Source of the DNA: Hyphomicrobiaceae bacterium
Lineage (GTDB): Bacteria; Pseudomonadota; Alphaproteobacteria; Rhizobiales; Hyphomicrobiaceae
Length of the DNA: 51,961 nt
Reading direction: 5' to 3'
Assembly (NCBI GenBank): GCA_025351355.1
Contig: JANXWC010000065.1
Coordinates: 1-51,961, forward strand
Shown here: positions 51,622 through 51,961 of the stretch, piece by piece
Layout of the letters: every line of letters starts with the position of its first letter
Numbering within the stretch: position 1 is the stretch's first letter
Made by a program: the position numbers and the translations under genes
Notes under the pieces: generated by a model
Told to the model about the DNA's origin: nothing
Databases searched by the model: none
What the model saw: the letters and a program-made list of their open reading frames with translations, nothing else

Positions 51622-51692
51622 GGGGACAGCCACCAAACTGCCGTGTCGAGCGTGACAGTGTGCATCGACGCCACGCATTGGTAGCTGTCTCC
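51622..51692. repeat. REP-like palindromic element, copy 2
   Basis: GGGGACAGCCACC at 51622-51634 pairs with GGTAGCTGTCTCC at 51680-51692 with two mismatches. The left arm and following AAA are the same as copy 1 at 13015-13082; the interiors differ. Confidence 0.65.
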
Positions 51693-51700
51693 AAAGCGCG

Positions 51701-51829
51701 CTAGGGTCGTTCCGATTTTAGTGGAATCGGGGAACGACCCTAGCTCTTTGTTTTGTCGTGCTTCTTTTCGAAAAACCGCTGCACACCCCGGATCTCGTCC
51801 GGGGCATGCTTTAGCCGGAAGCACTCTAG
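51701..51829. repeat. Intergenic mosaic repeat, copy C (most complete)
   Basis: It begins with a near-perfect cruciform, CTAGGGTCGTTCCGATT at 51701-51717 against AATCGG-GG-AACGACCCTAG at 51725-51743. The segment shared with copy A follows, including an inner CCCCGGA/TCCGGGG hairpin, and it ends at GGAAGCACTCTAG. The layout resembles rhizobial intergenic mosaic elements. Confidence 0.65.
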
Positions 51830-51961
51830 GTCATAAACTCATAAACGGGATTCCCAAACGGCGCGAACAGTGATTCATGATTCCAACTGAGGGAGGTTGG
51901 GATGGCACAGCTACGTCGCTACGAACTCAGCGATGCCGAGTGGGCAATCATCGATCCGCTG
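51830..51961 (+). mobile_element. IS5-family insertion sequence, left end (partial)
   Basis: The transposase start at 51902 defines an IS element that continues beyond the window. Its left end is placed provisionally right after CTAG at 51826-51829, because several IS5-family members target YTAR sites. The terminal inverted repeat cannot be confirmed without the other end. Confidence 0.6.
51902..51961 (+). CDS. IS5-family transposase, N-terminus (partial)
   Basis: The first 20 residues include RRYELSDAEWAIIDPL, the typical opening of IS5-family (IS427/DUF4096-type) transposases. GGGAGG about 9 nt upstream is a good RBS. The DDE catalytic part is outside the window, so the intactness of the element is unknown. 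Confidence 0.85.
   Translation, partial: MAQLRRYELSDAEWAIIDPL

Overview
The window is GC-rich, densely coding chromosomal DNA, most likely from an alphaproteobacterium. The evidence is the gene pairs and families present: DUF952-pyrD, an M48 protease followed by a DsbA-like gene, an ECF sigma with a zinc-finger anti-sigma, homodimeric-type pyruvate dehydrogenase E1, ligase-associated Lhr and PdeM, a PimA-like CoA ligase, and a TctC-type binding protein. Intergenic repeats resembling rhizobial mosaic elements point towards Hyphomicrobiales or a relative, but the genus cannot be read from the sequence. No rRNA, tRNA or CRISPR array was seen.

Layout. Positions 1-140 are the 3' end of a group II intron (end of the maturase, domains V and VI). 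0.4-5.7 kb holds an envelope thiol oxidoreductase, an M48-TPR protease, an aminotransferase and an acyltransferase. 5.7-11.8 kb is a carboxylate or lipid catabolism neighbourhood (TctC binding protein, GMC oxidoreductase with a ferredoxin-like cysteine cluster, thioesterase, SDR, acyl-CoA ligase). 11.8-13.1 kb is poor in genes and contains an unusual array of four 25-bp hairpin units, a DUF5063 gene and a REP-like palindrome. 13.1-16.6 kb is an ECF sigma/anti-sigma pair divergent from an MBL-fold hydrolase, TPR and DoxX operon, and both directions carry the same promoter-like motif. 16.8-23.0 kb is a two-gene unit of a gluzincin metallopeptidase and a 1689-residue DUF4011-type SF1 helicase with a nuclease-like tail, the best candidate here for an undescribed (possibly defence) system. 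23.0-30.1 kb holds SelO, an Lrp regulator divergent from a pyruvate dehydrogenase E1-E2 pair, and a zinc dehydrogenase. The E2 has no lipoyl domain.

30.1-37.8 kb holds PdeM and the Lhr-type repair helicase (without the associated ligase), a TPR protein, pyrD with DUF952, and a stand-alone GmrSD-like DUF262/DUF1524 protein. 37.8-44.3 kb is an envelope block: galU, galE, two MltB-type lytic transglycosylases and a periplasmic SGNH/DUF459 protein. 44.5-50.5 kb holds a cold-shock protein with a long leader, rlmJ, holC, an ADP/ATP-translocase-like carrier, and a DEAD-box RNA helicase with a long Arg/Gly-rich tail. The right edge holds a PAP2-type phosphatase with an altered motif, a small unknown protein, two repeat elements and the start of an IS5-family insertion sequence.

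Overall this is mainly a housekeeping and metabolic region. Mobile or repetitive DNA lies at both ends, and at least two loci (16.8-23.0 kb and 36.1-37.8 kb) look like accessory nucleic-acid-targeting functions.
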